From an uncultured Alphaproteobacteria bacterium (lineage in GTDB: Bacteria > Pseudomonadota > Alphaproteobacteria > HIMB59 > GCA-002718135): a stretch of 64,000 bases of DNA. How positions within the stretch are numbered: position 1 is the stretch's first letter; the number at the start of each line of letters is the position of its first letter. Of this stretch, positions 53,934-63,660 are shown piece by piece. Made by a program: the position numbers and the translations under genes. The notes beneath the pieces were generated by a model that was not told the origin of the DNA, searched no databases, and was given only the letters and a program-made list of their open reading frames with translations. The DNA lies in assembly GCA_902595855.1 (NCBI GenBank), contig CACJRY010000001.1:176182-240181 (forward strand), written 5' to 3'.

Positions 53934-55068
53934 TATCTCTATTTTTAATTAAAATATCTAAACACGCCATACGAATGGCAACTCCCATTGCAACTTGTTC
54001 TTGTATCAAACTTCTTGTTACATCATCAGCAAGTTTTGAGTCAATTTCAAAACCTCTATTCATTGGACCAGGGTGCATTACAAAAGCCTTTTTTTTAGCA
54101 TATTTAAGCTTATTGTAATCTAATCCGTATTTATTAAAATAAGTCTTTTGATTTGGCATAATTTTCCCAACAATTCTCTCTTTTTGAATTCTAAGCATCA
54201 TAACAATATCACAATTTTTTAGACCTTTTTCCATATTGGTGAAAACAGTTACTGGAAGTTTTCTTATATTTTTAGGCAACCACTCCTTTGGTCCAATAAC
54301 ATTTATCTTTGCTCCTAATTTTGATAAAATTATAATATTTGATCTTGCTACACGACTATGAAGAATATCGCCACATATGGCAATTTGTAATTTATTAAAA
54401 TTTTTGAATCTATTTTTTATTGTTAAAGCATCCAATAAAGCCTGAGTGGGATGTTCATGACTTCCATCCCCAGCATTTATGACACATGCATCAACACTCA
54501 TTGAAATTTTTTTACTTATACCCTCATCTGGGTGCCTTATTATTAAAACATCGGGATTCATAGAATTAATAGTGGTCATCGTATCAAGTAAAGTCTCCCC
54601 TTTATTAATTGAGCTATCTTTGACAGCAACGTTTATTAGATCAGCCCCTAATCTTTTAGCAGCAACCTCAAAACTTGTTCTTGTTCTTGTAGAGTCTTCA
54701 AAAAACAAATTAAAAATCGTCCTACCTTCGAGCAAATTATTTTTTTTAATTTTCATTTTATTAAAAGAAATAAATTTTTGGCCTTCATTTAATATGAATT
54801 CAATTTCCTTTTTATTTAAATCAGCTGTTTCAACTAAGTGCATTTTTTTAAATATATTTTTTAAAGTTTTTTTAATCTTTATTTTATTTTCCTTATTTAG
54901 CAGTGAATAGTTATTCAATGCAATTTTTTCTGCCTCTTTAAAAATAGTTGTACCTGAAGATGATCTTATTGCTTTTTGTTTAGGCAATTTAATTTTCATT
55001 TGCCAGAATTTTGAATTTTCTCTTTTGTATAATTTTATATGTCCAGATTTTAAAATTTTCGAATTCAT
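53917..55068 (-). CDS. pyrB: Aspartate carbamoyltransferase catalytic subunit with an extra N-terminal integrase-like region of about 75 aa (canonical PyrB would start at ATG 54843)
   Basis: FFEDSTRTRTSFEVAAKRLGAD, HPTQALLDALTI; N-term GHIKLYKRENSKFWQMKIKLPKQKAIRSSSGTTIFKEAEKIALNNYSLL. Confidence 0.92.
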   Translation of the reverse strand: MNSKILKSGHIKLYKRENSKFWQMKIKLPKQKAIRSSSGTTIFKEAEKIALNNYSLLNKENKIKIKKTLKNIFKKMHLVETADLNKKEIEFILNEGQKFISFNKMKIKKNNLLEGRTIFNLFFEDSTRTRTSFEVAAKRLGADLINVAVKDSSINKGETLLDTMTTINSMNPDVLIIRHPDEGISKKISMSVDACVINAGDGSHEHPTQALLDALTIKNRFKNFNKLQIAICGDILHSRVARSNIIILSKLGAKINVIGPKEWLPKNIRKLPVTVFTNMEKGLKNCDIVMMLRIQKERIVGKIMPNQKTYFNKYGLDYNKLKYAKKKAFVMHPGPMNRGFEIDSKLADDVTRSLIQEQVAMGVAIRMACLDILIKNRDNVVKS

Positions 55069-55069
55069 A

Positions 55070-55100
55070 TGTGTTAAAAATGTGTTAGTTTGTGTAAACT
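55070..55100. repeat. Three phased TGTGTTA/TGTGTAA direct repeats (starts 55070, 55081, 55091) plus inverted repeat AGTTT-GTGT-AAACT (55087-55100)
   Basis: Read directly in the ruvX-pyrB gap; 10-11 bp periodicity. Confidence 0.7.
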
Positions 55101-55103
55101 ATT

Positions 55104-55577
55104 TTAGATATTATTTCTATATCTATCCAAATATCCTTGCAAAATATAGGCTGCTGATTGTTGATCTAGTTTCTTTTTGATTTTTGTTGTACTAAAATCT
55201 GAATTTCTCATTTCTTTAAATATAACATCGGATGAGTATCTCTCATCCCAAAATTCAACAGGTAGTGAAAAATATGATCGCAATTCACCACTAAAACTAC
55301 GTATTTTGTTTGTTTGTTCGTTTTCTGAGCCATCCAAACTAATAGGCAGTCCTGCAATAAATCCTCCAATTTCATATTCTATTAAATATTCCTTTAGTTT
55401 TATTAAATCTTTTTTTGTACCCTTTCTTATTACGGTATTTAAAGGTGTAGCAATTGTGTAAGATCTATCAGATACAGCAATTCCAATAGTTTTAAAACCT
55501 ACGTCTAGACCTACGAGAATTTGTGATGTATGAAGACGCTCAATTAAATTATTGGTTTTTTCAATCACTGGAGACAT
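55104..55577 (-). CDS. ruvX: Putative Holliday junction resolvase RuvX/YqgF (ORF extends to 55604)
   Basis: LVGLDVGFKTIGIAVSD, AGLPISLDGSE, WDERYSSDVI. Confidence 0.9.
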   Translation of the reverse strand: MSPVIEKTNNLIERLHTSQILVGLDVGFKTIGIAVSDRSYTIATPLNTVIRKGTKKDLIKLKEYLIEYEIGGFIAGLPISLDGSENEQTNKIRSFSGELRSYFSLPVEFWDERYSSDVIFKEMRNSDFSTTKIKKKLDQQSAAYILQGYLDRYRNNI

Positions 55578-55582
55578 ATAAA

Positions 55583-55870
55583 TTGAAGTTAGATACAAAT
55601 ACAATAAATAAAATCGCTAAACTAGCAAGAATAAGTCTTTCTAAGGAAGAAGCTAATGATTTGCTAAAAGATATGAATTCTATTCTTGATTGGGTAGAGC
55701 AACTTAATGAGGTTAATACTGACTCTGTTGAGCCTTTAGCTAATATTTCATCATCAACTCTACCGCAAAGAAAAGATGAGTCTAAAGATATCAATTCTTC
55801 AGAAGAAATTTTAAAAAATAGTCCAGATAAATTAGAAGGCTATTTTGCAGTTCCAAAAGTTGTAGAGTAA
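55583..55870 (+). CDS. gatC: Asp/Glu-tRNA amidotransferase subunit C (probable TTG start at 55583; ORF extends to 55523)
   Basis: [48 protein letters not shown] 8 nt upstream of TTG. Confidence 0.9.
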   Translation: MKLDTNTINKIAKLARISLSKEEANDLLKDMNSILDWVEQLNEVNTDSVEPLANISSSTLPQRKDESKDINSSEEILKNSPDKLEGYFAVPKVVE

Positions 55871-57294
55871 TGGAATTTAAATCAATCAATCAACTTAAAT
55901 CATTATTAGATGAAAATAAAATTTCAGTAAAAGAAATAGCTCAAACATATATAAAAAAAATTAAAGAAAAAAAAGATTTAAACATTTTCATTTATTTTGA
56001 TGAAAATATAATTGATGATCAAGTAAAAGAAATAGAAAAATTACCCAATAATAAAAAATTAAAAGGTATCCCTATTGCAGTAAAAGATCTTTTTTGTACT
56101 AAAAATATGCCTACGACTGCTGCATCAAAAATTTTAGAAAATTTTAATCCTACATACGAGTCTTTTGTTACTCAAAAATTAATTAATGAAGGCTCTCTTT
56201 TTGTTGGCAAAACGAATTTGGATGAGTTCGCAATGGGATCTGCCACTAATACTAGTTATTTTGGAAATACCATCAATCCATTATCTAATCATGATATCCC
56301 TTTAGCTCCAGGTGGTTCATCAGGTGGTTCTGCTGCAGCTGTGGCTGCAGATTTATGTCTAGGTTCAACTGGAACTGACACAGGTGGCTCAATAAGACAG
56401 CCAGCTAGTTTTTGCGGAGTAGTTGGTATAAAGCCAACTTATGGTTTATGCTCTAGGTGGGGTATTGCTGCTTTTGCATCAAGTTTAGATCAAGCTGGAA
56501 TTTTTTCAAAAAATGTAACAGACGCATCAATATTGCTTGAAGAAATTGCAGGACATGATGAGAGAGATAGTACAAGTTCTAATGTTGCAATACCGAATTA
56601 TTCAAAGCAATTAAACTCCGATTTAAATGGAAAAACAATTGGTATTCCAAAAGAGTACACTGTTGATGGAATCTCTGATGAAATTAATGCTGTTTGGGAT
56701 GATGCTATCAAATCTCTAGAAAAAAAAGGCGCTAAAATTAAGCATATTTCCTTGCCACATACAAAATACGCTTTGCCTACTTATTATATTATTGCACCAG
56801 CTGAAGCCTCTTCTAACTTAGCAAGATATGATGGTGTCAAATATGGCTTTAGAGCAGAAGAAGCAAAAAGTTTAGATGAGATGTACGAAATGACTAGAAG
56901 TGAAGGTTTTGGAAAAGAAGTAAAGAGAAGAATATTAATCGGAACTTATGTTCTTTCTGCAGGTTATTATGATGCCTATTATCTAAAAGCACAAAAAGTA
57001 AGAAAACTTATTGCAAACGATTTTATTGAAACTTTCAAAGATTGTGAATTGATCTTAACTCCAACTGCTCCAAGTGCTGCATTTCCTTTAAACGAAAAGC
57101 AAGATGATCCTATAAAAATGTATCTCAATGATGTTTTTACTGTTCCTGCCTCATTAGCTGGGATCCCCGGTATATCAATTCCGTATGGTAAGAATAAGAG
57201 TGGATTACCTTTAGGTATTCAACTTTTAGGCAAGCACTTCAATGAACAAGAAATATTTAATGCAGCATTTGCATTAGAAAAAGATTATGAGTAA
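55870..57294 (+). CDS. gatA: Asp/Glu-tRNA amidotransferase subunit A
   Basis: Amidase signature [40 protein letters not shown]. Confidence 0.97.
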   Translation: MEFKSINQLKSLLDENKISVKEIAQTYIKKIKEKKDLNIFIYFDENIIDDQVKEIEKLPNNKKLKGIPIAVKDLFCTKNMPTTAASKILENFNPTYESFVTQKLINEGSLFVGKTNLDEFAMGSATNTSYFGNTINPLSNHDIPLAPGGSSGGSAAAVAADLCLGSTGTDTGGSIRQPASFCGVVGIKPTYGLCSRWGIAAFASSLDQAGIFSKNVTDASILLEEIAGHDERDSTSSNVAIPNYSKQLNSDLNGKTIGIPKEYTVDGISDEINAVWDDAIKSLEKKGAKIKHISLPHTKYALPTYYIIAPAEASSNLARYDGVKYGFRAEEAKSLDEMYEMTRSEGFGKEVKRRILIGTYVLSAGYYDAYYLKAQKVRKLIANDFIETFKDCELILTPTAPSAAFPLNEKQDDPIKMYLNDVFTVPASLAGIPGISIPYGKNKSGLPLGIQLLGKHFNEQEIFNAAFALEKDYE

Positions 57295-58762
57295 TTTTGT
57301 AAAAGGAAATAAATATGAGTGGGAGATTGTAATCGGTCTTGAAATTCATGCACAAGTTAAATCAAATTCAAAATTATTTAGCAATTCATCCACAGCATTT
57401 GGCTCTAATCCAAACAGCCAAGTTTCTTTAGTAGATGCGGCTATGCCAGGTATGCTTCCTGTTATTAATAGTTATTGTATAGAACAAGCTATTAAAACAG
57501 GGATAGGTCTAAAAGCTAAAATTAATAATTATTCAGTATTTGATAGAAAAAACTATTTTTATGCAGATTTGCCTCAAGGTTATCAAATTAGTCAATATAA
57601 ATATCCTATTGTAGGTGAGGGGAAAGTTAGTATCGATTTTAAGGATGGTTCTTCAAAAGATATAAGAATTGTAAGACTTCATTTAGAGCAAGATGCGGGT
57701 AAAAGTCTACATGATCAAAATCCAACAAAGACTTATGTTGATTTAAATAGATCTGGTGTTGCCTTAATGGAAATTGTTAGTGAGCCAGATATTAGAAGTG
57801 CTGATGAGGCAGGCTTATATATTAACAAAATAAGATCAATACTGATGTACCTTGATACATGTGATGGAAATATGCAGGAAGGATCACTTCGTGCTGATGT
57901 AAATATCTCTGTTAGAAAACCAGGAGAAGATTTTGGAACAAGGTGTGAAATTAAAAATTTAAATTCAATAAAATTTATAAAGCAAGCAATAAACTATGAA
58001 GCAAAAAGACAAATAGAAATTTTGGAAGAGGGTGGTACCATTCAACAAAATACACTTTTGTTTAATACCAACTCAGGCAAAACAAAACCAATGCGAAGCA
58101 AAGAAGAAGCTCACGATTATCGCTATTTTCCAGATCCAGATTTATTGCCTTTAGAAATTGATCAAAAAATTATTGATAAATTAGTCAAATCAATTCCTGA
58201 ATTGCCTGATGAAAGAAAAAGAAAATATGCAGAAGAATTTAATTTATCTAACTACGATGCATCAGTTTTAACTGCAGATAAATCTGTATCAGATTATTTT
58301 GATAGTGTAATTAAATCTGACAAAGCCCTGATTGACTCTGCAAAAATTGTTGCAAATTGGATTACGACAGAATTATTTTCTCTTTTAAAAGAAAAAAATA
58401 TTGAGATTTCCAATTCTCCTATTAGCTCCGAATATTTAGGTAAACTCATCAAATTGATTAAAGAAAATATTATTTCAGGTAAAATTGCTAAAGATGTTTT
58501 AATTGAAATGTTTGAGTCTAAAGAAGAGCCTCAAATAATAATTGAAAAAAAAGGTTTAAGGCAAGTGTCAGATACAAGTGAGATAGAAAATATAGTTGAT
58601 GAAGTACTGCATGAAAATCAAAAAATGGTAGAGCAATATTTATCTGGAAAAGATAAGCTCTTAGGTTTTTTTGTTGGTCAATGTATGAAAAAAAGTAAAG
58701 GTAAGGCTAATCCTAAAATTCTTAATGATATTTTAAAACTAAAACTATCCAAAAAAAATTAA
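57287..58762 (+). CDS. gatB: Asp/Glu-tRNA amidotransferase subunit B
   Basis: [46 protein letters not shown]. Confidence 0.97.
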   Translation: MSNFVKGNKYEWEIVIGLEIHAQVKSNSKLFSNSSTAFGSNPNSQVSLVDAAMPGMLPVINSYCIEQAIKTGIGLKAKINNYSVFDRKNYFYADLPQGYQISQYKYPIVGEGKVSIDFKDGSSKDIRIVRLHLEQDAGKSLHDQNPTKTYVDLNRSGVALMEIVSEPDIRSADEAGLYINKIRSILMYLDTCDGNMQEGSLRADVNISVRKPGEDFGTRCEIKNLNSIKFIKQAINYEAKRQIEILEEGGTIQQNTLLFNTNSGKTKPMRSKEEAHDYRYFPDPDLLPLEIDQKIIDKLVKSIPELPDERKRKYAEEFNLSNYDASVLTADKSVSDYFDSVIKSDKALIDSAKIVANWITTELFSLLKEKNIEISNSPISSEYLGKLIKLIKENIISGKIAKDVLIEMFESKEEPQIIIEKKGLRQVSDTSEIENIVDEVLHENQKMVEQYLSGKDKLLGFFVGQCMKKSKGKANPKILNDILKLKLSKKN

Positions 58763-59083
58763 TCTAAGCGTAAAAATTCTATAAGATAAAAATAAAAAAG
58801 TGGCCACTATCCAAATTATATTGCCTTTGTAGTTTTCAGCCGATCTCCAAATTCCAACTGTTAAAACAGACGTCCAAACTATAATTAGAATTTTTGATAT
58901 AACACTGAAGTTGCTAAAATCTAAAAATGGTAAGGAGCTTGTAAATTTATTATTACCAAAAACATATATCTCAACATTAAAAATAAGTAAGATAAATAAA
59001 GCATTTAAGAGCTCACCTATTAACCAATAAGATCTCCATAATGAAATTTCACCAAACCAAAATCTTCTTATTAAATTTTCCAT
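58745..59083 (-). CDS. Small multi-TM membrane protein of unknown function
   Basis: [24 protein letters not shown] ... [25 protein letters not shown], a family pattern seen in proteobacterial hypothetical membrane proteins. Confidence 0.7.
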   Translation of the reverse strand: MENLIRRFWFGEISLWRSYWLIGELLNALFILLIFNVEIYVFGNNKFTSSLPFLDFSNFSVISKILIIVWTSVLTVGIWRSAENYKGNIIWIVATFLFLSYRIFTLRLIFFG

Positions 59084-59199
59084 TTTGATATTCTTTTAAA
59101 TTATTTTTTTAATCAATTCCTTAACATATTTTAAATATTAATGAATATAGTTGAGTTTCCCTCTAAATTTAAGTAATGAGGATTAATGAAAATTAAAAA

Positions 59200-59291
59200 G
59201 GAGAGATGGGTGAGTGGCTTAAACCAGCAGTTTGCTAAACTGCCGAAGGAATTATTTTCTTCCGAGGGTTCGAATCCCTCTCTCTCCGCCA
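59200..59291 (+). tRNA. tRNA-Ser(GCT), CCA encoded
   Basis: Acceptor GGAGAGA/TCTCTCC, anticodon stem GCAGT-TTGCTAA-ACTGC (anticodon 59234-59236), long variable arm GAAGGAATTATTTTCTTC, GGTTCGAATCC T-arm, discriminator G, CCA. Confidence 0.96.
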
Positions 59292-59300
59292 TAAATTGAA

Positions 59301-60173
59301 ATGTTTTTTGGAAGTATACCAGCAGTAATAACACCCTTTAAAAATGGTGAAGTAGAATATAGTTCTTTTGAAAAAATATTGAATCACCTTATTCAAAATG
59401 GTTCTGATGGGTTGGTTCCTTGTGGAACAACAGGTGAGTCTCCAACTTTATCTCACGAAGAGCATAAAAAAATTATAGAAGAAACAATAAAAATCAATGA
59501 TCGAAGAGTTCCTATAATAGCAGGCACTGGATCAAATAATACTGAAGAAGCTGTGGATTACACAAAACATGCAGAAAGCGTTGGTGCTGATGCTGCTTTA
59601 GTTGTTACACCATATTACAATAAACCAACTCAACAAGGTTTATACCATCATTTCAAAGTAATAGCTAACTCAGTTAAAATTCCAATAATAATATATAATA
59701 TTCCAGGAAGATCTGTTGTAGATATGTCGATTCAAACAATGATAGAATTATCCAAAATTCAAAACATAATTGGCGTTAAAGATGCTACAAATGATTTATT
59801 TAGACCCTTACTTACAGCCGCTAATATGAAAAATGATTTTTGCTATTTATCAGGTGAAGATGGAACTGCACTAGCATTTCTTGCGCAGGGAGGTCATGGA
59901 TGTATATCTGTTACAGCAAATGTTGCTCCTAAACAATGTTCAGAAATGCAGTTAGCTTGGAGGGAAAAAGATATAGAAAAAGCACAAAGATTAAATTTAA
60001 AATTAGCCAACCTGCATAATTCACTATTCTTAGAATCTAGCCCAGGTCCAGTTAAGTATGCTGCTTCATTATTAGGATTATGTAGTAGTGAAACAAGATT
60101 ACCTCTTGTTGAAATTAGTGAGAAAACAAAAAAAAGTGTTTCCGAAAGTTTGCAGAGTTTATCATTAATTTAA
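59301..60173 (+). CDS. dapA: 4-hydroxy-tetrahydrodipicolinate synthase
   Basis: GSIPAVITPFKNGEVEY, PCGTTGESPTLSHEEH, YNIPGRSVVDM, GVKDATND. Confidence 0.96.
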   Translation: MFFGSIPAVITPFKNGEVEYSSFEKILNHLIQNGSDGLVPCGTTGESPTLSHEEHKKIIEETIKINDRRVPIIAGTGSNNTEEAVDYTKHAESVGADAALVVTPYYNKPTQQGLYHHFKVIANSVKIPIIIYNIPGRSVVDMSIQTMIELSKIQNIIGVKDATNDLFRPLLTAANMKNDFCYLSGEDGTALAFLAQGGHGCISVTANVAPKQCSEMQLAWREKDIEKAQRLNLKLANLHNSLFLESSPGPVKYAASLLGLCSSETRLPLVEISEKTKKSVSESLQSLSLI

Positions 60174-60174
60174 A

Positions 60175-60621
60175 ATGAAAATCATAGCCAATAATAAAAG
60201 GGCAACATATGATTTTGATATATCATTAAAAATAGATGCTGGCTTAGTTTTAACTGGCTCCGAAGTAAAATCACTTAGAAATAACTCATCATCAATTAAA
60301 GAAGCATATGTTGAAGAAAAAAATGGAGAATTATGGTTGTGTAATTGTTTTATAAAAAAATATAATTCATCTAGCGATCAAGATATAAATCCTAATAGAA
60401 AAAGAAAATTGCTTATTTCAAAAAAAGAACTTAACAAACTAATTGGATCTGTAAAAAAAGATGGTTTTACAATTGTGCCAATCCAAATGTATTTTAATGA
60501 AAAGGGCTTTGTTAAAATTAATATTGGATTAGCAAAGGGAAAGAAAAAATTTGATAAAAGGCAGAGTCAAAAACTTAAGGATTGGAACAAAAGCAAACAG
60601 AGATTACTTAAAAATAACTAA
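60175..60621 (+). CDS. smpB: SsrA-binding protein SmpB
   Basis: NNKRATYDFDI, LTGSEVKSLRNNSSSIKEAYVEEKNGELWL, GKKKFDKRQSQKLKDW. Confidence 0.96.
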   Translation: MKIIANNKRATYDFDISLKIDAGLVLTGSEVKSLRNNSSSIKEAYVEEKNGELWLCNCFIKKYNSSSDQDINPNRKRKLLISKKELNKLIGSVKKDGFTIVPIQMYFNEKGFVKINIGLAKGKKKFDKRQSQKLKDWNKSKQRLLKNN

Positions 60622-60661
60622 TTTCTATTGCTTTTTATTAATTAGATATCTATAAGCTCCC

Positions 60662-61087
60662 ATGGCTAGAATTACTGTTGAAGATTGTATTGATAAATTT
60701 GAGAGCAGATTTGAATTGGTATTAGTAGCATCAAATAGGGCAAGAAAGCTTCACTCCGGCGAAGTTCCAACAGTTGAAAAAGATAATGATAAAAATACCG
60801 TAATTTCCTTAAGAGAAATTGCAGAAGAGACTATATCTGCCGATGAATTTAAACAAAGTTTGATTGAGGAATATCAGACAGCTTCTCCTATAGATGAAGA
60901 GGAATTAGCTCTTGAATTTAATGAAGAAAATATAGATGATGAAGCTGCTCCAGCTGAAACATCTGAAGTTTCTGATGAAACTTTTGTAAATGAAGCTTCA
61001 GAAGAATTAACAGAGGGTATTTCTGAAATAAATCATGATCAAATATCTGAAGATAATACAGAAGTTGAAACTGTTCAAAATAAATAA
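60662..61087 (+). CDS. rpoZ: RNA polymerase omega subunit with long acidic C-terminal tail
   Basis: [34 protein letters not shown]-term rich in E/D. Confidence 0.93.
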   Translation: MARITVEDCIDKFESRFELVLVASNRARKLHSGEVPTVEKDNDKNTVISLREIAEETISADEFKQSLIEEYQTASPIDEEELALEFNEENIDDEAAPAETSEVSDETFVNEASEELTEGISEINHDQISEDNTEVETVQNK

Positions 61088-61135
61088 AATAAATTCTTAC
61101 TATACTTTTCTTTTAACTAAATTAATTTTTTTATA

Positions 61136-63259
61136 ATGATTATTGAAAAAATAACAGAGCTAGAGGGGCAAATTAATTATCTGAATGACACAGATAAAAA
61201 GGTAGTAACAAAAGCAATTAATTTTAGTAATAAAGCTCATAAAAATCAAATTAGGCATTCTGGAGATCCTTTTATAACTCATCCAATAGAGGTTGCAAAA
61301 ATTTTAACATCAATAAAGCTTGATGCCTCATCTATTGCAGCAGGCCTTTTACATGATACTGTGGAAGATACTAAAATTACCAATCAGTCTATTGAGGATA
61401 CTTTTGGTTTTCAAATTTCACAGTTAGTTCAGGGATTAACTAAAATTAATAAATTATCTCTAAAAGTAAATAAGTTAAAATTAGGTGAAAATTATCGAAA
61501 ATTACTTTTAGCCGCCACTGAAGATTTAAGAGTTATTTTAGTTAAATTGGCTGATAGATTGCATAATATGAGAACTATAGAATTCATAAAAGATAATAAT
61601 AAAAGATTGAATACATCAATGGAGACATTGGAAGTTTTTTCACCATTGGCTCAGAGGCTTGGCATGAAAGAGTGGCAAGATGAACTTGAGGATTTAGCCT
61701 TCAAGTCAATTAATCCAGATGCAAGAAATTCAATTATAGATCGATTGAATTATCTTAAATCAAAAGATGAAAATATAATTGATGAAATCAGATATGAATT
61801 AACTAATATTTTTTTAGCTGAAGATATTGATTGTAAAATTGATGGCAGAATTAAAACTCCTTACTCAATTTGGAACAAAATTAAAAAGAAAAATATTTCA
61901 TTTGAGCAACTTTCAGATATTATGGCTTTTAGAGTTATTACCAACTCTACCAGAGAATGCTATAAATGTCTCGGAGTAATACACAGAAAGTTTTCTTATA
62001 TCCAGGGAAGATTTAAAGACTTTATTTCAGCTCCAAAATCAAATGGATATAGGGCTATCCACACCTCAGTTATGGGGCCTAAAAATAAAAAGATTGAAAT
62101 TCAATTTAGATCAAATGTTATGAATCAAATTGCTGATTTTGGTGTAGCGGCTCATTGGAAATATAAAGATCCAAAAAAAATTAAAGACAAAGATAGTAAG
62201 GAATACAAATGGATGCATGAATTGGTTGATTTAATGAATTCTTCAGTCAATCAAGATGAATTAATTGAGAATTCTAAAATCAATGTATTTCAGGACGATA
62301 TTTATGTATTTACTCCAAAAGGTGATGTTATAGAACTTCCAAAGAATGCAACTCCAGTTGATTTTGCGTATTATATTCATTCTCAAATTGGAGACAAATG
62401 TGTAGGTGTAAAAATAAATGGAAAACTTCAACCTCTAAAGACAATTTTAAAAAATGGTGATCAAATTGAAATAATTACTTCAGAAGAATCTCAACCTTCG
62501 CCTTTATGGCAAAGGTTTGCTGTTACATCTAAAGTTAAATCTCAGGTAAGACGTTTTTTTCGAACTAAAAAAAGAGATGAATATATTAGTTTTGGTAAAC
62601 AAATATTATTTTCTTTTTTTGAGAAGGAAAACTATGAACTTAATAAATCGACAATTAATAAAATAAAAAAAGATTATAAATTTTCAGATATTGATGATCT
62701 GTATGAATTAGTGGGCTCTGGCAATATGACTGCTTTATCTGTTTTAAAAAAAATATATCCAGAATTTAATTATAATCCACCAAATAAATTTTTAAATGAA
62801 ACTAAAAAATCAATTAAGTTAAAAGGACTTACTGCAGGAATGTCTTATCATTTATCAGGATGTTGTTCACCAATTATGGGTGACACAATAGTTGGTATTG
62901 TTACTGCAGGAATAGGAGTTGCAGTCCATACCGTTGATTGTGAAACACTCTCATCTTATAGTGATAATCCTGAGAGATGGATCAATATTTCATGGGAAAA
63001 TTCTGAGAGTAAAACACCTATATCAAACGCTCGTTTAAATCTTGTTCTTAAAAATCAACCTGGCAGTCTTGGCAAGGTCACAACTATTATTGCAAAAAAT
63101 AATGGTAATATTTCTAATATAAATTTTTCTATTAGAAAAGTTGATTTCTATGAAATAATAATAGATATTGAAGTAAGAGATGCTAACCATCTTAAAAATA
63201 TTTTAGCCGCTTTAAGACTAGTGTCTGAGGTTTCTTCGTTAGAAAGAATAAAAGGATAA
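61136..63259 (+). CDS. spoT: Bifunctional (p)ppGpp synthetase/hydrolase (Rsh)
   Basis: HD domain (AAGLLHDTVEDT), synthetase (DIMAFRVIT, NGYRAIHTSVMGP), TGS, ACT. Confidence 0.95.
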   Translation: MIIEKITELEGQINYLNDTDKKVVTKAINFSNKAHKNQIRHSGDPFITHPIEVAKILTSIKLDASSIAAGLLHDTVEDTKITNQSIEDTFGFQISQLVQGLTKINKLSLKVNKLKLGENYRKLLLAATEDLRVILVKLADRLHNMRTIEFIKDNNKRLNTSMETLEVFSPLAQRLGMKEWQDELEDLAFKSINPDARNSIIDRLNYLKSKDENIIDEIRYELTNIFLAEDIDCKIDGRIKTPYSIWNKIKKKNISFEQLSDIMAFRVITNSTRECYKCLGVIHRKFSYIQGRFKDFISAPKSNGYRAIHTSVMGPKNKKIEIQFRSNVMNQIADFGVAAHWKYKDPKKIKDKDSKEYKWMHELVDLMNSSVNQDELIENSKINVFQDDIYVFTPKGDVIELPKNATPVDFAYYIHSQIGDKCVGVKINGKLQPLKTILKNGDQIEIITSEESQPSPLWQRFAVTSKVKSQVRRFFRTKKRDEYISFGKQILFSFFEKENYELNKSTINKIKKDYKFSDIDDLYELVGSGNMTALSVLKKIYPEFNYNPPNKFLNETKKSIKLKGLTAGMSYHLSGCCSPIMGDTIVGIVTAGIGVAVHTVDCETLSSYSDNPERWINISWENSESKTPISNARLNLVLKNQPGSLGKVTTIIAKNNGNISNINFSIRKVDFYEIIIDIEVRDANHLKNILAALRLVSEVSSLERIKG

Positions 63260-63264
63260 GTAAA

Positions 63265-63660
63265 GTGATTATAACCAATGGTATAGATATAATAGATATT
63301 AGGAGAATAAAAAAAACCATTGATAGATTTGGAGATAGATTTAAAAAAAAATGCTTTACTTCAAATGAAATAAAAAGATCTGAAATTAAAATAAAATCTG
63401 TGGAATCTTATGCAAAAAGATATGCAGCAAAAGAAGCTTGTGCTAAAGCATTAGGTACTGGACTTGCTAGAGGAGTTTTTTGGAAAGACATAGAGATATA
63501 TAATAATAAATATGGTAAGCCAAAATTAAGACTACATAATAATGCCAATAAATTTTTTAGTAAAATAAATAAAAATTTTAATTGTGCTATTGAGGTTTCT
63601 TTATCTGATGAAGTAAATTATGCTATTGCAAATGTGATTATATATGAAAATACAAAATAA
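63265..63660 (+). CDS. acpS: Holo-[acyl-carrier-protein] synthase
   Basis: NGIDIIDIRRIKKTIDRFGDRF, SYAKRYAAKEACAKALGTGLARG. Confidence 0.95.
   Translation: MIITNGIDIIDIRRIKKTIDRFGDRFKKKCFTSNEIKRSEIKIKSVESYAKRYAAKEACAKALGTGLARGVFWKDIEIYNNKYGKPKLRLHNNANKFFSKINKNFNCAIEVSLSDEVNYAIANVIIYENTK

Noticed and set aside
54479-54910. 143-aa plus-strand ORF opposite pyrB
   Set aside because: Hydrophobic low-information translation antisense to conserved PyrB codons; likely spurious.
59131-59334. 67-aa minus-strand ORF across the tRNA-Ser gene
   Set aside because: The ORF is generated by reading the antisense of the tRNA; the tRNA cloverleaf is clear.
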